A stretch of 64,000 nt of DNA from Aurantiacibacter sp. MUD61 (GTDB lineage Bacteria; Pseudomonadota; Alphaproteobacteria; Sphingomonadales; Sphingomonadaceae). The notes under the pieces are model-generated. The model searched no databases and had not been told where the DNA came from. It saw only the letters and a program-made list of their open reading frames with translations. Shown piece after piece: positions 35,659 through 45,243 of this stretch (its first letter is position 1; the number at the start of each line of letters is the position of its first letter). The DNA lies in contig NZ_CP115446.1 in assembly GCF_027912455.1 (NCBI RefSeq), positions 767,501-831,500 on the forward strand. Direction: 5' to 3'. The position numbers were made by a program, and so were the translations under genes.

Positions 35659-37139
35659 GCATGCGGTGGGGCGCGATCCTGACTCTGCTCGCTGCCATGC
35701 TGCTTTCGGCATGCAGCAATGATATCGAAGTCGAACCGCCGCCCCGTGTCGAAGACCAGCCGGTGCTCGGCAATCAGACATCGACGATGCAGGTGCCGCT
35801 GCAAATCTCGCTCGACGAGGTACAGCGCGCGCTCGAAGCCCGCACCCCGCGTCGCCTGTGGCGTATGAATGAACGGCGCAGCGATTGCATTCCGGCCACT
35901 CGCGTGAACCCGCTCGGGCTGGAATTCAACGTCACTCCCAATATCGCCTGCACCATCATCGGCGAGGCGAACCGCGGCCGTATCCGCCTGACAGGCAGCG
36001 GCAATCGGCTCACCATCCGTGTGCCGGTCAATGCTACGCTGCGCGCCGAGGATATTGGCGACATCATCAGCGGCGAGACGGCAGATGCCTCGGCCGCTGT
36101 CGTGCTGCATGCGCGCCTTTCGATGACGGACAATTGGGGCATGCGCGCCGATCTCGATCTCGATTATTCGTGGAGCGAGGAGCCGGGCATCGACTTCCTT
36201 GGCCAGCGGATCAATTTCACCGAGCGCGTCGATGAAGAGCTCGATACTGTCATTCGCGATATCGAGCGTGAGCTGGAGCGCACCTTTGCGCGTATTTCCG
36301 CGCGGCCGCTCGTCGAGGATGCGTGGCAGAAGGGCTTCACCACCGTATCGCTCAATGCCGAAAACCCGCCAGCCTGGCTGCGCATAACTCCGCAGCGATT
36401 AGGCGTCACAGGCTATAATGTGCAGGGGCGCCAGCTCAGCGTGAATGTGGCGCTTGAAGCGCAAACCGAGACGGTGATCGGCGAGCGGCCCGAGCCTGCC
36501 CAGCCCGGCCCGCTGCCAGCCATGGCGCGCGACTTTACGGGCGACGGCGTGCAGGTCGCAGTGCCCGTGATCGTGGATTACGCGCAGCTGGAGCCGGTGC
36601 TGCTGCGTGAGCTGGGTGAGTTTGCAGAAGGCGGCATCACCCTGCCGCGCATCGGCGTGGTCGATGCCACATTCAGCGATGTAGAGGTTTACGCCACGCA
36701 GGATCGCAGGCTGGCGGTTGGCATCAATGCCAGTGTGACCCCGCGCGAAGGCGTGGCCGCGCGCTACGGCGAGGCGGAAGGGCAAATATGGCTGACAGGC
36801 GAGCCCTATAATGCGCCCAACAGCGCCGTCATCACGATCCGAAATCTCGCCATTCACGGCGATACCGATCGCAACACCGTCGACCTGCTGATCGCCCTGT
36901 TCGCGGATGAGCAGGTGCGCAGCGCCATCGAAGCCGCGCTGGTGGGCGATTTCACCCGCGATTACGATCGCATCATTGCCGATGCGCGCGAAGCGGTGAG
37001 CGAGCTCGAGACCGATGGTGTTACGCTCAACCTCACTATTGACGAGGTTCGCCATGGCAGAGTGCGCGCGACTGGCGCTGGCCTATTCCTGCCGGTGGAA
37101 GTGCAAGGAAGCGGCAGGCTGAACGCCTCGATCAACTGA
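35655..37139 (+). CDS. DUF4403-family lipoprotein
   Basis: A 494-residue protein with a lipoprotein signal peptide (LTLLAAMLLSAC, lipidated Cys20). The rest fits DUF4403: long amphipathic beta-strand-rich repeats such as LQISLDEVQRALEA and LDLDYSWSEEPGIDFLGQRI, of the kind proposed to form tubular, lipid-binding-like domains. The function of the family is unknown. Coupled to panC by an ATGA overlap. It lies convergent with the tyrosinase-family gene. Confidence 0.85.
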   Translation: MSMRWGAILTLLAAMLLSACSNDIEVEPPPRVEDQPVLGNQTSTMQVPLQISLDEVQRALEARTPRRLWRMNERRSDCIPATRVNPLGLEFNVTPNIACTIIGEANRGRIRLTGSGNRLTIRVPVNATLRAEDIGDIISGETADASAAVVLHARLSMTDNWGMRADLDLDYSWSEEPGIDFLGQRINFTERVDEELDTVIRDIERELERTFARISARPLVEDAWQKGFTTVSLNAENPPAWLRITPQRLGVTGYNVQGRQLSVNVALEAQTETVIGERPEPAQPGPLPAMARDFTGDGVQVAVPVIVDYAQLEPVLLRELGEFAEGGITLPRIGVVDATFSDVEVYATQDRRLAVGINASVTPREGVAARYGEAEGQIWLTGEPYNAPNSAVITIRNLAIHGDTDRNTVDLLIALFADEQVRSAIEAALVGDFTRDYDRIIADAREAVSELETDGVTLNLTIDEVRHGRVRATGAGLFLPVEVQGSGRLNASIN

Positions 37140-37175
37140 TAGATCAGGCGGCGCGCAGCCTGCCCACTAATAGCC

Positions 37176-38804
37176 TCAGAAGAACTGCAGGCTTGCCGAA
37201 TTGAGCGAACCTGGCGTGACCGCCAGTTCCATCGTCTCCACATTCTCCGGCACAGCATCGAAATGCAGCACCAGCGGGCCGGACAAGCGGTCTCCATTCG
37301 CGGCGATCCAGTTGGCGAGCGAGATCGTGATGGGCGTCGGCTCGATGGCATGCGGATCGCCGAAGAAAGCGAAAGTCCCGACATAGTCGGCTCCATCGAG
37401 CGAGAGATCGGGCGTCTCGCCTTCGCCAGTCAGGTAAAGGCGATAGCGGTGACGCGCGCCATCGACGGGCGTGAAGACGACATTTGCCACACCATCCTGC
37501 GGAGTGATCGCCGTCTCTTCGCCTGCCACCATCGCTTCTTCGCGCGGCTGGACAGAAGCGGTGGCGGGCGCACCCGGTCGCAATGCCTGCGAGGAGACAG
37601 TCGTTTCGAGAATGTACCCATTGTCCTGCATGGACACCATCGCCTCGCTTTCCGCCATGATCTGCGTGCCGCCACCATAGGTATAATCGAAGGCGGCGGG
37701 CGTCATGTAGAGACCCGCCGAAATGTCGTCAGCAACCGGCCTGCCATCAGGCTGCACGAAGAACAGGTACTCCTCCGTATCAAAGGCCTGACCTTCATCG
37801 CTGGACGGGAAGGGCGATTGCCCCCGCGCGTTCTGCTCTGCCGTCCAAACCGTCCATAGCCGGTCGACATTGGCATGGTGCAGCCAGAAGATAGGATCGA
37901 TGGGAGACAGGAATTCCCCCATCAGCCCGCCGATGCTGTTGTGGACGTTGTTGTGTGGCTGCCCTTCAATCACCGCGAATTTGCCACTGTCGCTATGGTT
38001 TTCGGTGATGGCGGAATTGAAAATCGTTTGCTTCATCACCCGCGGTGGGGGATTGGGAGCGTTGAACAAGGTTGCCGAGAGACCGGTGTTGATCACTTTG
38101 ATATCGACGGCTGCAAGCGCATCTTTGTCCAGCTGGCCCGCCTGTGCGTCAGCTCCGCGCGCAGAGGCCCCGCCGGCATACGCCGATTGCATAGAGGACT
38201 TGAGCTCCGCAAGGCTCATCGCACCGTGCCTTTGCGACATCTTTGCCTGCTGCGCCGGTGTCAATGCGTTCCAGAACGCATCGACCGCCGCATCCATGTT
38301 GCTCATGAATGTCGCGCTATCCGCGTAGAACAGGCTGCTGGTCGGATCGAGCGCGTTTGGCGCGGTCGTCGGTCCATAGAATTCGGGCGGCAATTCGGGG
38401 TTCGCGGTCCAGTCCCAATAAGGCAGCGCGAAAGTCTGGTCTCCCGTCACTTCCCGGCAGATCTGCTCGAAATAGCCCAAGAATGGGCGGTGCCAATTGA
38501 AGAACCACCAATTGCCATGCGGGCAATCGATCAAATGGATCATCGCCTGGCGATACCAATTACGCGGATCAGTGGCAGGCAGCGCAAGCATGGCCGTGAT
38601 GGCTTCGGCATAGGTTGCCAGCTGCGCCTGCCCTTCCGGACTAAAGACGCTGTAGCGTGTGTAGGTCGCGGTCGTGCTGGCGAGTTCTTCGGTCTCGGCC
38701 TCCGCTTCCGCATCGGCGCAACCGGGTAAAGTCAGCGCAATGCCTGCTGCCAGCGCTGAGCCCATCGCACCGCGGCGATCGATCGTAAAAGGTGTATTGG
38801 ACAT
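37176..38804 (-). CDS. Exported tyrosinase-family copper oxidase
   Basis: A 542-residue protein. The N-terminus DRRGAMGSALAAGIALTLPGC combines a twin-arginine-like motif with a lipobox (LPGC, Cys near residue 29), so it may be exported folded by Tat and lipid-anchored. CuA ligands: the H of IHLIDC, the H of CPHGNWWFFN and the H of NWHRPFLGYF; CuB ligands: GQPHNNVHN and FWLHHANVDRLW. All six copper histidines therefore appear present. It has the bacterial/plant polyphenol-oxidase layout, with a C-terminal domain (from about residue 400; VFTPVDGARHRYRLYL) like the plant PPO shielding domain. Likely oxidises phenols; substrate unknown. Confidence 0.87.
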   Translation of the reverse strand: MSNTPFTIDRRGAMGSALAAGIALTLPGCADAEAEAETEELASTTATYTRYSVFSPEGQAQLATYAEAITAMLALPATDPRNWYRQAMIHLIDCPHGNWWFFNWHRPFLGYFEQICREVTGDQTFALPYWDWTANPELPPEFYGPTTAPNALDPTSSLFYADSATFMSNMDAAVDAFWNALTPAQQAKMSQRHGAMSLAELKSSMQSAYAGGASARGADAQAGQLDKDALAAVDIKVINTGLSATLFNAPNPPPRVMKQTIFNSAITENHSDSGKFAVIEGQPHNNVHNSIGGLMGEFLSPIDPIFWLHHANVDRLWTVWTAEQNARGQSPFPSSDEGQAFDTEEYLFFVQPDGRPVADDISAGLYMTPAAFDYTYGGGTQIMAESEAMVSMQDNGYILETTVSSQALRPGAPATASVQPREEAMVAGEETAITPQDGVANVVFTPVDGARHRYRLYLTGEGETPDLSLDGADYVGTFAFFGDPHAIEPTPITISLANWIAANGDRLSGPLVLHFDAVPENVETMELAVTPGSLNSASLQFF

Positions 38805-38917
38805 GAATTTCCCCCCATTCGCATATCGCCCGGTTCGGGCTCAGCGATTGGGCAGGATGCACCGCATCAAGGCCAGTTAAAAGCCGGTAATCGCAACGAT
38901 GGGAGAGAGTGGGCTGG

Positions 38918-38988
38918 AGCGGGTAAGGGGAATCGAACCCCTCTAGCCAGCTTGGAAGGCTGGAGCATTACCACTATGCTATACCCGC
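38918..38988 (-). tRNA. tRNA-Gly (anticodon TCC)
   Basis: A 71-base cloverleaf read on the minus strand: acceptor GCGGGTA/TACCCGC, D arm GCAT...ATGC, anticodon stem CCAGC/GCTGG with loop CTTCCAA (anticodon TCC), a T arm AGGGG-TTCGATT-CCCCT and discriminator T. CCA is not encoded. Reads GGA codons. Confidence 0.97.
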
Positions 38989-39046
38989 GCCGAGTAGATT
39001 GGAGCGCCGATTGCCACCGGTGTGGCCTTCACGTCAAGCAGAGATA

Positions 39047-39700
39047 TCAGTCAGCAGGTGTTCGCGACGCGCTGGGCGTGGGGCTGGGGTTTGGCCGTGC
39101 GGGCGGTGCAATGCGCAGGTCGACACGGCGATTGCGCCGGCGGCCCTGCTCGTTTTCGGAACCATCGGGCAGGGCATTGGGCGCGATGGGGTTCTGCTCC
39201 CCGAACGCGATCACCTCGATACGGTCATCATCGACACCATATTCGACCAGCCACGCGGCCACCGCTTCGGCGCGGGCGCGCGAGGCACGCAGGTTCGCTT
39301 GGTCATTGCCCGAGGAGTCAGTGTGTCCGCCGAGAACGATAGGCCAATCCTCGTCCATCGCGTCGCTCGACAGGACATTCACCAGCACACGCTGGGCAGC
39401 GGCATCGACCTCGGCACCGCCAGGCATCGGGATGACAACTTCGATGGGTTCTGCGGGCTCGCTTTCTTCAGGTGCATCGGTGGCCAGGTCTTCGCGAATG
39501 ATCGAACCGGTTTCGGTGGGGGTGGGTGACGGCGTGGGCGTTGCACCTGCGCCGGTCTCGCCAGCGACGGGCTCCTCAGTCGGGTCCGCAGCAGGATCTT
39601 CCTCCGTCCCGTCGCGGCGCACTTCGCAGGCGGACAGCGCCAGCGCGCCCATAGCGAGCGCCAATGCAGAGGTCAGGGATCGGGCAGTGCGGATTTTCAT
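39047..39700 (-). CDS. OmpA-domain lipoprotein
   Basis: A 217-residue lipoprotein: signal peptide with LALSAC (Cys about residue 25), a linker rich in Pro, Thr, Glu and Asp (TPTPSPTPTETGS), then an OmpA-like peptidoglycan-binding domain (VLGGHTDSSGNDQANLRASR through RRRNRRVDLRI), ending in an unusual Pro/Ser/Thr tail. It should link the outer membrane to the cell wall. ATG at 39700 has GGAAG 8 nt upstream; ATGs at 39718/39721 are less likely. It follows the antiporter gene after 30 bp. Confidence 0.88.
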   Translation of the reverse strand: MKIRTARSLTSALALAMGALALSACEVRRDGTEEDPAADPTEEPVAGETGAGATPTPSPTPTETGSIIREDLATDAPEESEPAEPIEVVIPMPGGAEVDAAAQRVLVNVLSSDAMDEDWPIVLGGHTDSSGNDQANLRASRARAEAVAAWLVEYGVDDDRIEVIAFGEQNPIAPNALPDGSENEQGRRRNRRVDLRIAPPARPNPSPTPSASRTPAD

Positions 39701-39730
39701 CGTGGTCTTCCGTATCATCATTCAGGCGTG

Positions 39731-41662
39731 TCAGGCAGGCTGCGGTTCGGGATCGCTATCGGGATCGCTATCCGGGTTGGGGCCTCGCTTGGCCTTTTCG
39801 GTTTTCTTCGCGCTTTGCTTTGCGATGCGCTCCTCACTCTTCTCACGCGGCGGTGAGAAGGAGATGATCGCATCACCCGGTTGCGGCTCAGGCGCGGCGG
39901 CGTGGGTAAAGAATTGCAGCTCGCCATCGGGCTTCATCAGCATCAGCATATCGGCGGATTCTGGCAGCGTGTTCAGCGCATCCTCCAGCACGAATTGCTC
40001 GGACAGCTTCGTGTGACGGAACACCCAGCCTTCGCTCTGGCGCTGCTGCACTTCGTCGACACCCCAGCCAGAGGAAAACAGCGCACGGCCACGCAAGCTT
40101 GCAGGGATGGCGCGGTGATCGTCCTCATCCGCACCTTCGCCCAATTGATAGACCTTGTCGGTACCGATTTCGGGCGCAAACTCCGCGCAGACGAGCGCAT
40201 TGTACGCTTCATTGTCGGTCGCAGCGACAAGCGACTGGAAAGGCGTCAGGTCGAGATTGTGCTCGGTCGCCTCATTGAGGATTTCCCCGTGATAGGTTGG
40301 CAGGCCGGCGCTGCGCGCAGGCTTCAATCTCTGCCATGAGGAATCGACGATCATCACCGGCGTATCGAGCTTGTGCAGGCGCTCTGCGAGAGCGATCGTC
40401 CACGGCGTTGCCCCGGCGATCAGCAAGCCCGGTCGGCTTGCGCCTTTCACGCCGAGCAGTTTCGCCACCATGTTTACCGTGAAGCCATGCGCAACGATGG
40501 TCACGACGACCACGGCGAAGCTCAGGCCGATCAGAATCGATCCATCACCATAGCCAAGCTCGTTCATGCGCAGTGCGAAAAGACCGCTGATGGCAACCAG
40601 CACGATACCGCGCGGCGCAATCCACGCGAGGAAGAGGCGCTCGTTCCACGGCACCGAACTGCCGAGGAGCGAAATGAGGATCGTGAGCGGCCTCACCAGG
40701 AACAGCAGGGCGAGCAGGAACATGTAGAGCCTGAAGCCCGATTGGGTGAGCGGGTTGAGATAAGTCAGCTCTGTCAGGTCCAGCGAGGCCGAGAGCAGGA
40801 TGAAGATGCCCGACACCAGCAGCACAGCGATGTTCTGCTTGAACGGGTGGATGCTGCGCAGGCTGGACACATGCATATTGGCGAGCGCGATGCCCATCAC
40901 GGTCACCGCAACAAGCCCTGCTTCATGCTCGATCTTGTTGCACAGCACGAAGACGCCGACCACGGCGACGAGCAGCACCGGCACTTTCAGATATTCGGGC
41001 ACATAGCCGCGCGGGAAGCTCCACGCGATGGCCTTTGCCGCGCCCCAACCGATGACGCCGGAAGCGATGGCAGCGCCTGCAATCCAAGGCACGACTTCAA
41101 AAGCCGTCCCGCCATCCTGCACGGTGACGCGGAAATATTCGTAAGCGATGACGGCGCAGAGCGCACCGATGGGATCGTTGACGATCGCTTCCCATCTCAG
41201 GAGCGCGGCCGGCCTCTGCTGCACTGCCGATTGCCGCAGCAGCGGAATGACCACGGTGGGCCCCGTCACAATCAGGATCCCGGCAAACAGGATGGCCACC
41301 GGCCACACCAGTCCGGCGATGTAATAGGCCGCGAGCGAGCCGATGAACCAGCCCACCGGCGCTCCGATCAGCACCAATCGCCAGACACCGCCGCCATATT
41401 TCTTCAGTTCGCGGAAATCGAGGCTGAGCCCGCCTTCGAACAGGATCAGCGCCACGCCAATGGCCACCATCGGCTCCAGCAATTCGCCGAAGGCCCCTTC
41501 CGGATCCAGCAGCCGGTAACCGAAATAGCCGAAGATCGGGCCGACGATGAAGCCGGCGGCCAGCATAAGCACGATAGCGGGCCAGCCCGTACGCCATGCG
41601 ACCCATTGTGCGCCAATGCCGAGAACGCCGACGAGGGCGATTGTGAGCGCCTGTGATTCCAT
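39731..41662 (-). CDS. NhaP-type cation:proton antiporter with TrkA/RCK-like regulatory domain
   Basis: A 643-residue CPA1-family antiporter. About twelve helices occupy residues 1-400, with the signatures ALILFEGGLSL, GPTVVIPLL, EAIVNDPIGAL and WIAPRGIVLVAISGLFALRM. Residues about 410-560 form a Rossmann-like RCK domain (AGATPWTIALAERLHKLD, then VMIVDSSW), though the usual GxGxxG is altered, followed by a C-terminal lobe. The tail (DSDPDSDPEPQPA) is acidic, from two exact 12-bp copies at 39749-39772. Exchanges Na+ or K+ for H+; selectivity not readable. ATG at 41662 fits. Confidence 0.93.
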   Translation of the reverse strand: MESQALTIALVGVLGIGAQWVAWRTGWPAIVLMLAAGFIVGPIFGYFGYRLLDPEGAFGELLEPMVAIGVALILFEGGLSLDFRELKKYGGGVWRLVLIGAPVGWFIGSLAAYYIAGLVWPVAILFAGILIVTGPTVVIPLLRQSAVQQRPAALLRWEAIVNDPIGALCAVIAYEYFRVTVQDGGTAFEVVPWIAGAAIASGVIGWGAAKAIAWSFPRGYVPEYLKVPVLLVAVVGVFVLCNKIEHEAGLVAVTVMGIALANMHVSSLRSIHPFKQNIAVLLVSGIFILLSASLDLTELTYLNPLTQSGFRLYMFLLALLFLVRPLTILISLLGSSVPWNERLFLAWIAPRGIVLVAISGLFALRMNELGYGDGSILIGLSFAVVVVTIVAHGFTVNMVAKLLGVKGASRPGLLIAGATPWTIALAERLHKLDTPVMIVDSSWQRLKPARSAGLPTYHGEILNEATEHNLDLTPFQSLVAATDNEAYNALVCAEFAPEIGTDKVYQLGEGADEDDHRAIPASLRGRALFSSGWGVDEVQQRQSEGWVFRHTKLSEQFVLEDALNTLPESADMLMLMKPDGELQFFTHAAAPEPQPGDAIISFSPPREKSEERIAKQSAKKTEKAKRGPNPDSDPDSDPEPQPA

Positions 41663-41744
41663 GAAACTCCCCGAGCTTTCGCCCCTTCACCCGAAGGCGT
41701 GATAGCATGTTAATGCATGAAGCCGGGATTTTTTCCCGGAAAGC

Positions 41745-42281
41745 TCAATGGCCTTCAAAAGCCATGACGCAGTGTGTGGTCAATTCCTCTTCAGCCAGCG
41801 CGCTCGCACCGCCCAATTCGGGCAAGTCGATCACGAAGAGCGCGTGGTCGACTATGGCACCAGCGCGCCGCAAGAGATGGGCTCCGGCAATCGCCGTTCC
41901 GCCGGTTGCCAGCAAATCGTCTATCAGCAGAACTCTCTCGCCATCGCTCACCAGTGTGGGATCGAGCTCGAGCCGCGCTGTGCCATATTCCAGCGCGTAA
42001 TCTTCACCAATGGTTTCGACGGGCAGCTTTCCGGCCTTGCGCAGCGGGATGAAACCGAGGCCAAGCTCCAGCGCGAGCGCCGTGCCGAAGATGAAGCCTC
42101 GCGCTTCGATACCGGCAACCGCGTCAGCCTCGAGATCGCGCGCGAGCGCCGCCAATGCCTGGATGGAGCCAGCCAGCCCCTCGCCATGGGCGAGGAGCGT
42201 GGTGATATCGCGAAACTGGATGCCGGATTTGGGGAAATCCGGAACCGTGCGGATCAGGCCCTTGAGTTCGTCAGGACCCAA
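41745..42281 (-). CDS. apt: Adenine phosphoribosyltransferase
   Basis: A 178-residue purine-salvage enzyme making AMP from adenine and PRPP. The PRPP loop VLLIDDLLATGGT, the adenine-binding GIEARGFIFG and family start (ELKGLIRTVPDFPKSGIQFRD) are intact. The start is a TTG at 42281, which matches the family N-terminus; no ATG or clear ribosome site is nearby, but it lies just 7 bp past the petC stop, so translation is probably coupled to petC. Last gene of petA-petB-petC-apt. Confidence 0.95.
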   Translation of the reverse strand: MGPDELKGLIRTVPDFPKSGIQFRDITTLLAHGEGLAGSIQALAALARDLEADAVAGIEARGFIFGTALALELGLGFIPLRKAGKLPVETIGEDYALEYGTARLELDPTLVSDGERVLLIDDLLATGGTAIAGAHLLRRAGAIVDHALFVIDLPELGGASALAEEELTTHCVMAFEGH

Positions 42282-42288
42282 TGCGCGA

Positions 42289-43137
42289 TCAGTCGTCTTT
42301 GCGCTTCGGCTTGATGTCCGCCCAGATCTGCTTCTTGGCGAACCAGGCCAGGATCGTGGCGAACAGCGTGAAGGCGAGGATCCACCAGCCGGTCTGCTTG
42401 CGCTTCACCAGCGAAGGTTCGGCAGTCCAGGTGAGGAAGGCAGCCACGTCCTGCGACATCTGGTCTACAGTTGCTTCCGTGCCATCGGCATAGGTCACGC
42501 GGCCATCGGCGAGCGGCGCTGGCATCGCAATGCCCAGGCCATGGAAATACGGGTTGAAGTAGAGACCCGTGCCGAGCTGGAAGTCGGGATAGGCTTCCGT
42601 AAGCACCACGCCATCCTTCGCAAAGGTCGACATCTCCTCGTAACCGGTCAGCAGCGCATAGACATAATTCGACCCATCGTGTCGGGCTTTGGTGATGAGC
42701 GAAAGGTCAGGCGGATTACCAAGACCGGCGTAGGGAACCGGCGGGAAGTGGTCGGTGGGGAGGCCCGGCTCACGGATAACCTCTGCTGTGTCATCATCAT
42801 AACGCGGGATCGTGTAGGTCTCTGCCTCGGCCTTGATCTGCGCGTCCGAATAGCCGAGATCGGCGAGATTGCGGAAAGCGACATATTCAAGGCTGTGACA
42901 GGCTGCACAAGCTTCCTTGTACACCTGATAACCGCGCTGCAGCTGCGCAATGTCCCAGCGACCGAAGGGACCATCGAATGAGAAGCCGCCTTCGGGGCCT
43001 TCAGCTTCGAGATGGAATTCGTAAGCCGGGTTCGGCGCAACTTCCTCTGTCGCGGCGGTGTAAGCTCCGACGCCGAATGAGATGAGGGCAACCAGCGCAA
43101 AGCCGAGACCGATGAGGATACCAACGAGGCGGATCAT
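42289..43137 (-). CDS. petC: Ubiquinol-cytochrome c reductase cytochrome c1 subunit
   Basis: A 282-residue cytochrome c1. An N-terminal signal-anchor (MIRLVGILIGLGFALVALIS), the heme-c motif CAACH (in KEACAACHSLEYVAF), the sixth-ligand Met region (YFNPYFHGLGIAMPAPL) and a C-terminal transmembrane anchor (TGWWILAFTLFATILAWF) are present. It passes electrons from the Rieske protein to soluble or bound cytochrome c. Follows petB after 28 bp. The basic C-terminus (KPKRKDD) faces the cytosol. Confidence 0.96.
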   Translation of the reverse strand: MIRLVGILIGLGFALVALISFGVGAYTAATEEVAPNPAYEFHLEAEGPEGGFSFDGPFGRWDIAQLQRGYQVYKEACAACHSLEYVAFRNLADLGYSDAQIKAEAETYTIPRYDDDTAEVIREPGLPTDHFPPVPYAGLGNPPDLSLITKARHDGSNYVYALLTGYEEMSTFAKDGVVLTEAYPDFQLGTGLYFNPYFHGLGIAMPAPLADGRVTYADGTEATVDQMSQDVAAFLTWTAEPSLVKRKQTGWWILAFTLFATILAWFAKKQIWADIKPKRKDD

Positions 43138-43165
43138 AATTCTATCTTTCCTCTAGCCTTACGCT

Positions 43166-44461
43166 TCAGGTGGCCACCGGCTCGGCGTTTTCGCCAAGCA
43201 CGGCCTTCTTGTCCGAGCCCAGCACCGCTTCGGTGATCGAATAGGGCAGCGGATCGGGACGCTCGATCGAGGAGATGATCGGCAAGATGACCAGGAAGTG
43301 CAGGAAGTAGTATGCAGTCGCGATCTGGCTCAGCATCACATATGGCTCTTTTGCCGGCGCGCCGCCCAGGAAGAAGAGCATGGCCATGCAGGGGATAAGG
43401 CCGAACCAGAAGAACTTGCGGAACAGCGGACGATAGTGACCGCTGCGGACCGGACCCTTGTCAAGCCACGGCAGGAAGAACCACACCAGAATGGCGCTGA
43501 ACATGGCCAGCACGCCCCACAGCTTCGCCGGAAGGATGAAGTCGAAGGTGAAAGCACGCAGGATCGCGTAGAACGGGTAGAAATACCATTCCGGAACGAT
43601 GAGCGCCGGGGTCGAGAGCGGATTCGCTTCGATATAGTTATCGGGGTGACCCAGCACGTTCGGCAGGAAGAACACGAACGCGAAATAGATCAGCAGGAAG
43701 ACGCCGAGCCCGAAACCGTCCTTCGCCGTGTAATACGGATGGAACGGCACGGTGTCGCTTTCACTCTTCACTTCAACACCGGTCGGGTTGCTCGAACCCG
43801 GGATGTGCAGCGCCCAGATGTGCAGGATCACACAACCGGCGATCACGAATGGCAGCAGATAGTGAAGGCTGAAGAACCGGTTGAGCGCGGCATTGTCCGG
43901 TGCGTAACCGCCGAGGATCCAGACCTGCAGCGATTCGCCGACGAGCGGAATGGCACTGAACAGGCCGGTAATCACCTGCGCCCCCCAGAAGCTCATCTGG
44001 CCCCAGGGAAGCACGTAACCCATGAAGGCGGTTGCCATCATGAGAAGGAAGATGACCACACCGATCAGCCAGATCATTTCGCGCGGCGGCTTGTACGACG
44101 CGTAGAACAGGCCGCGGAAGATGTGGATGTAGATCACAACGAAGAAGAAGCTGGCGCCGTTGGCGTGCGCATAGCGCATCATCCAGCCCCAGTTGACGTT
44201 GCGCATGATGTGCTCGACCGAAGCGAAAGCCACGGTCGTTTCGGCGGCATAGTGCATCGCGAGCACGATACCGGTGACGATCTGCAGCATCAGGCAGAAG
44301 CCGGCGAGAACGCCGAAATTCCAGAAGTAGGAAAGGTTGCGCGGAACCGGGTAACCGGCGCCTACTGCATTGTAGACGAGGCGCGGAACGGGCAGACGCT
44401 CGTCGAGGAATTTGGTGAAGCCGTTTGCCGGCTGATATTCCTTGGCCCAGGGAAAGCTCAT
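43166..44461 (-). CDS. petB: Cytochrome b subunit of the bc1 complex
   Basis: A 431-residue cytochrome b. Eight helices carry the four heme-ligand histidines ([12 protein letters not shown] and [13 protein letters not shown] for the b_L/b_H pairs; [21 protein letters not shown] for the second set), and the Qo motif [15 protein letters not shown] (PEWY) is intact. [15 protein letters not shown] at 44461 is the family-like start; the much longer upstream frame runs through petA in another frame and is not real. Lies 20 bp after petA. Works with petA and petC in proton-motive quinol oxidation. Confidence 0.97.
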   Translation of the reverse strand: MSFPWAKEYQPANGFTKFLDERLPVPRLVYNAVGAGYPVPRNLSYFWNFGVLAGFCLMLQIVTGIVLAMHYAAETTVAFASVEHIMRNVNWGWMMRYAHANGASFFFVVIYIHIFRGLFYASYKPPREMIWLIGVVIFLLMMATAFMGYVLPWGQMSFWGAQVITGLFSAIPLVGESLQVWILGGYAPDNAALNRFFSLHYLLPFVIAGCVILHIWALHIPGSSNPTGVEVKSESDTVPFHPYYTAKDGFGLGVFLLIYFAFVFFLPNVLGHPDNYIEANPLSTPALIVPEWYFYPFYAILRAFTFDFILPAKLWGVLAMFSAILVWFFLPWLDKGPVRSGHYRPLFRKFFWFGLIPCMAMLFFLGGAPAKEPYVMLSQIATAYYFLHFLVILPIISSIERPDPLPYSITEAVLGSDKKAVLGENAEPVAT

Positions 44462-44481
44462 TTTCTTGCCTCTTCCTTGCC

Positions 44482-45051
44482 TTAACCGATCACGATCGTC
44501 GTGTCGGATGCGAATGTATAGTCGGGGACCAGCAGGTTGGTCGGCGCCGGACCTTTGCGAATGCGTGCTGCGGTATCGTAGTGCGAACCGTGGCACGGGC
44601 AGAAATAGCCGTTGAATTCGCCCTTGTTCTCGCCCGTGGCAGCACCCAGCGGCACACAACCAAGGTGAGTACACACACCCATCACCACGAGGATGTCCTC
44701 ATGGCCGGGCTGAGTGCGATCTTCGAGCGATTCGGGATCGCGCAGCGAGCTCGTCGGCACGGCGTTGGCTTCGTCGATCTCGGCCTGCGTCAGGCGACGG
44801 ACAAACACCGGCTGCTTGCGGAATTCCGCCTTGATTGCCTGGCCTGCTTCGAGCGCGCTGATGTCCAGCTCGGTCGTGCTGGCGGCGAGCACGTCTGCCG
44901 ACGGCGCCATCTGGCTGACCAGCGGATAGACCATCACAAGGCCGCCCACGCCCGCCACCGAAACGGCGGCGATTTCGATAAAGTCGCGGCGACGCACACC
45001 GTCTTCGGTGGTCTTTTCGCCCGTTTCAGGATTGCCCGTAGTGGTTGCCAT
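44482..45051 (-). CDS. petA: Rieske iron-sulfur subunit of the bc1 complex
   Basis: A 189-residue Rieske protein. A twin-arginine region ([18 protein letters not shown]) marks a Tat-dependent signal-anchor; the 2Fe-2S ligands are CTHLGC and CPCHGSHYD. It moves electrons from quinol to cytochrome c1. ATG at 45051 (MATTTGN) has AAGG upstream; an earlier in-frame start is possible but less family-like. First gene of petABC-apt; the 192-bp region upstream of it holds the promoter. Confidence 0.96.
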   Translation of the reverse strand: MATTTGNPETGEKTTEDGVRRRDFIEIAAVSVAGVGGLVMVYPLVSQMAPSADVLAASTTELDISALEAGQAIKAEFRKQPVFVRRLTQAEIDEANAVPTSSLRDPESLEDRTQPGHEDILVVMGVCTHLGCVPLGAATGENKGEFNGYFCPCHGSHYDTAARIRKGPAPTNLLVPDYTFASDTTIVIG

Positions 45052-45243
45052 ATCCTTGCCTTGCTTGCTGAGCCGTAGAGGGAAATGCCTCACGCAGGCT
45101 CGCCAGAAACCATGTCTGCGATGCGGTGCGATCGTTCACACCTGTCACGGCAGTCTGGCGCGGCTGATAGACGAGCAAAACCGCAATGCCAACCCGCCTT
45201 TTGGGGGTAATTTCGCGATATTGTGCAGGGACGAAGCGTTTAT

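Noticed and set aside
41723..41739. CCGGGA-N5-TCCCGG hairpin after apt
   Set aside because: Only a 6-bp stem, with the T-run in the loop rather than after the stem on the gene's strand; not convincing as a terminator.
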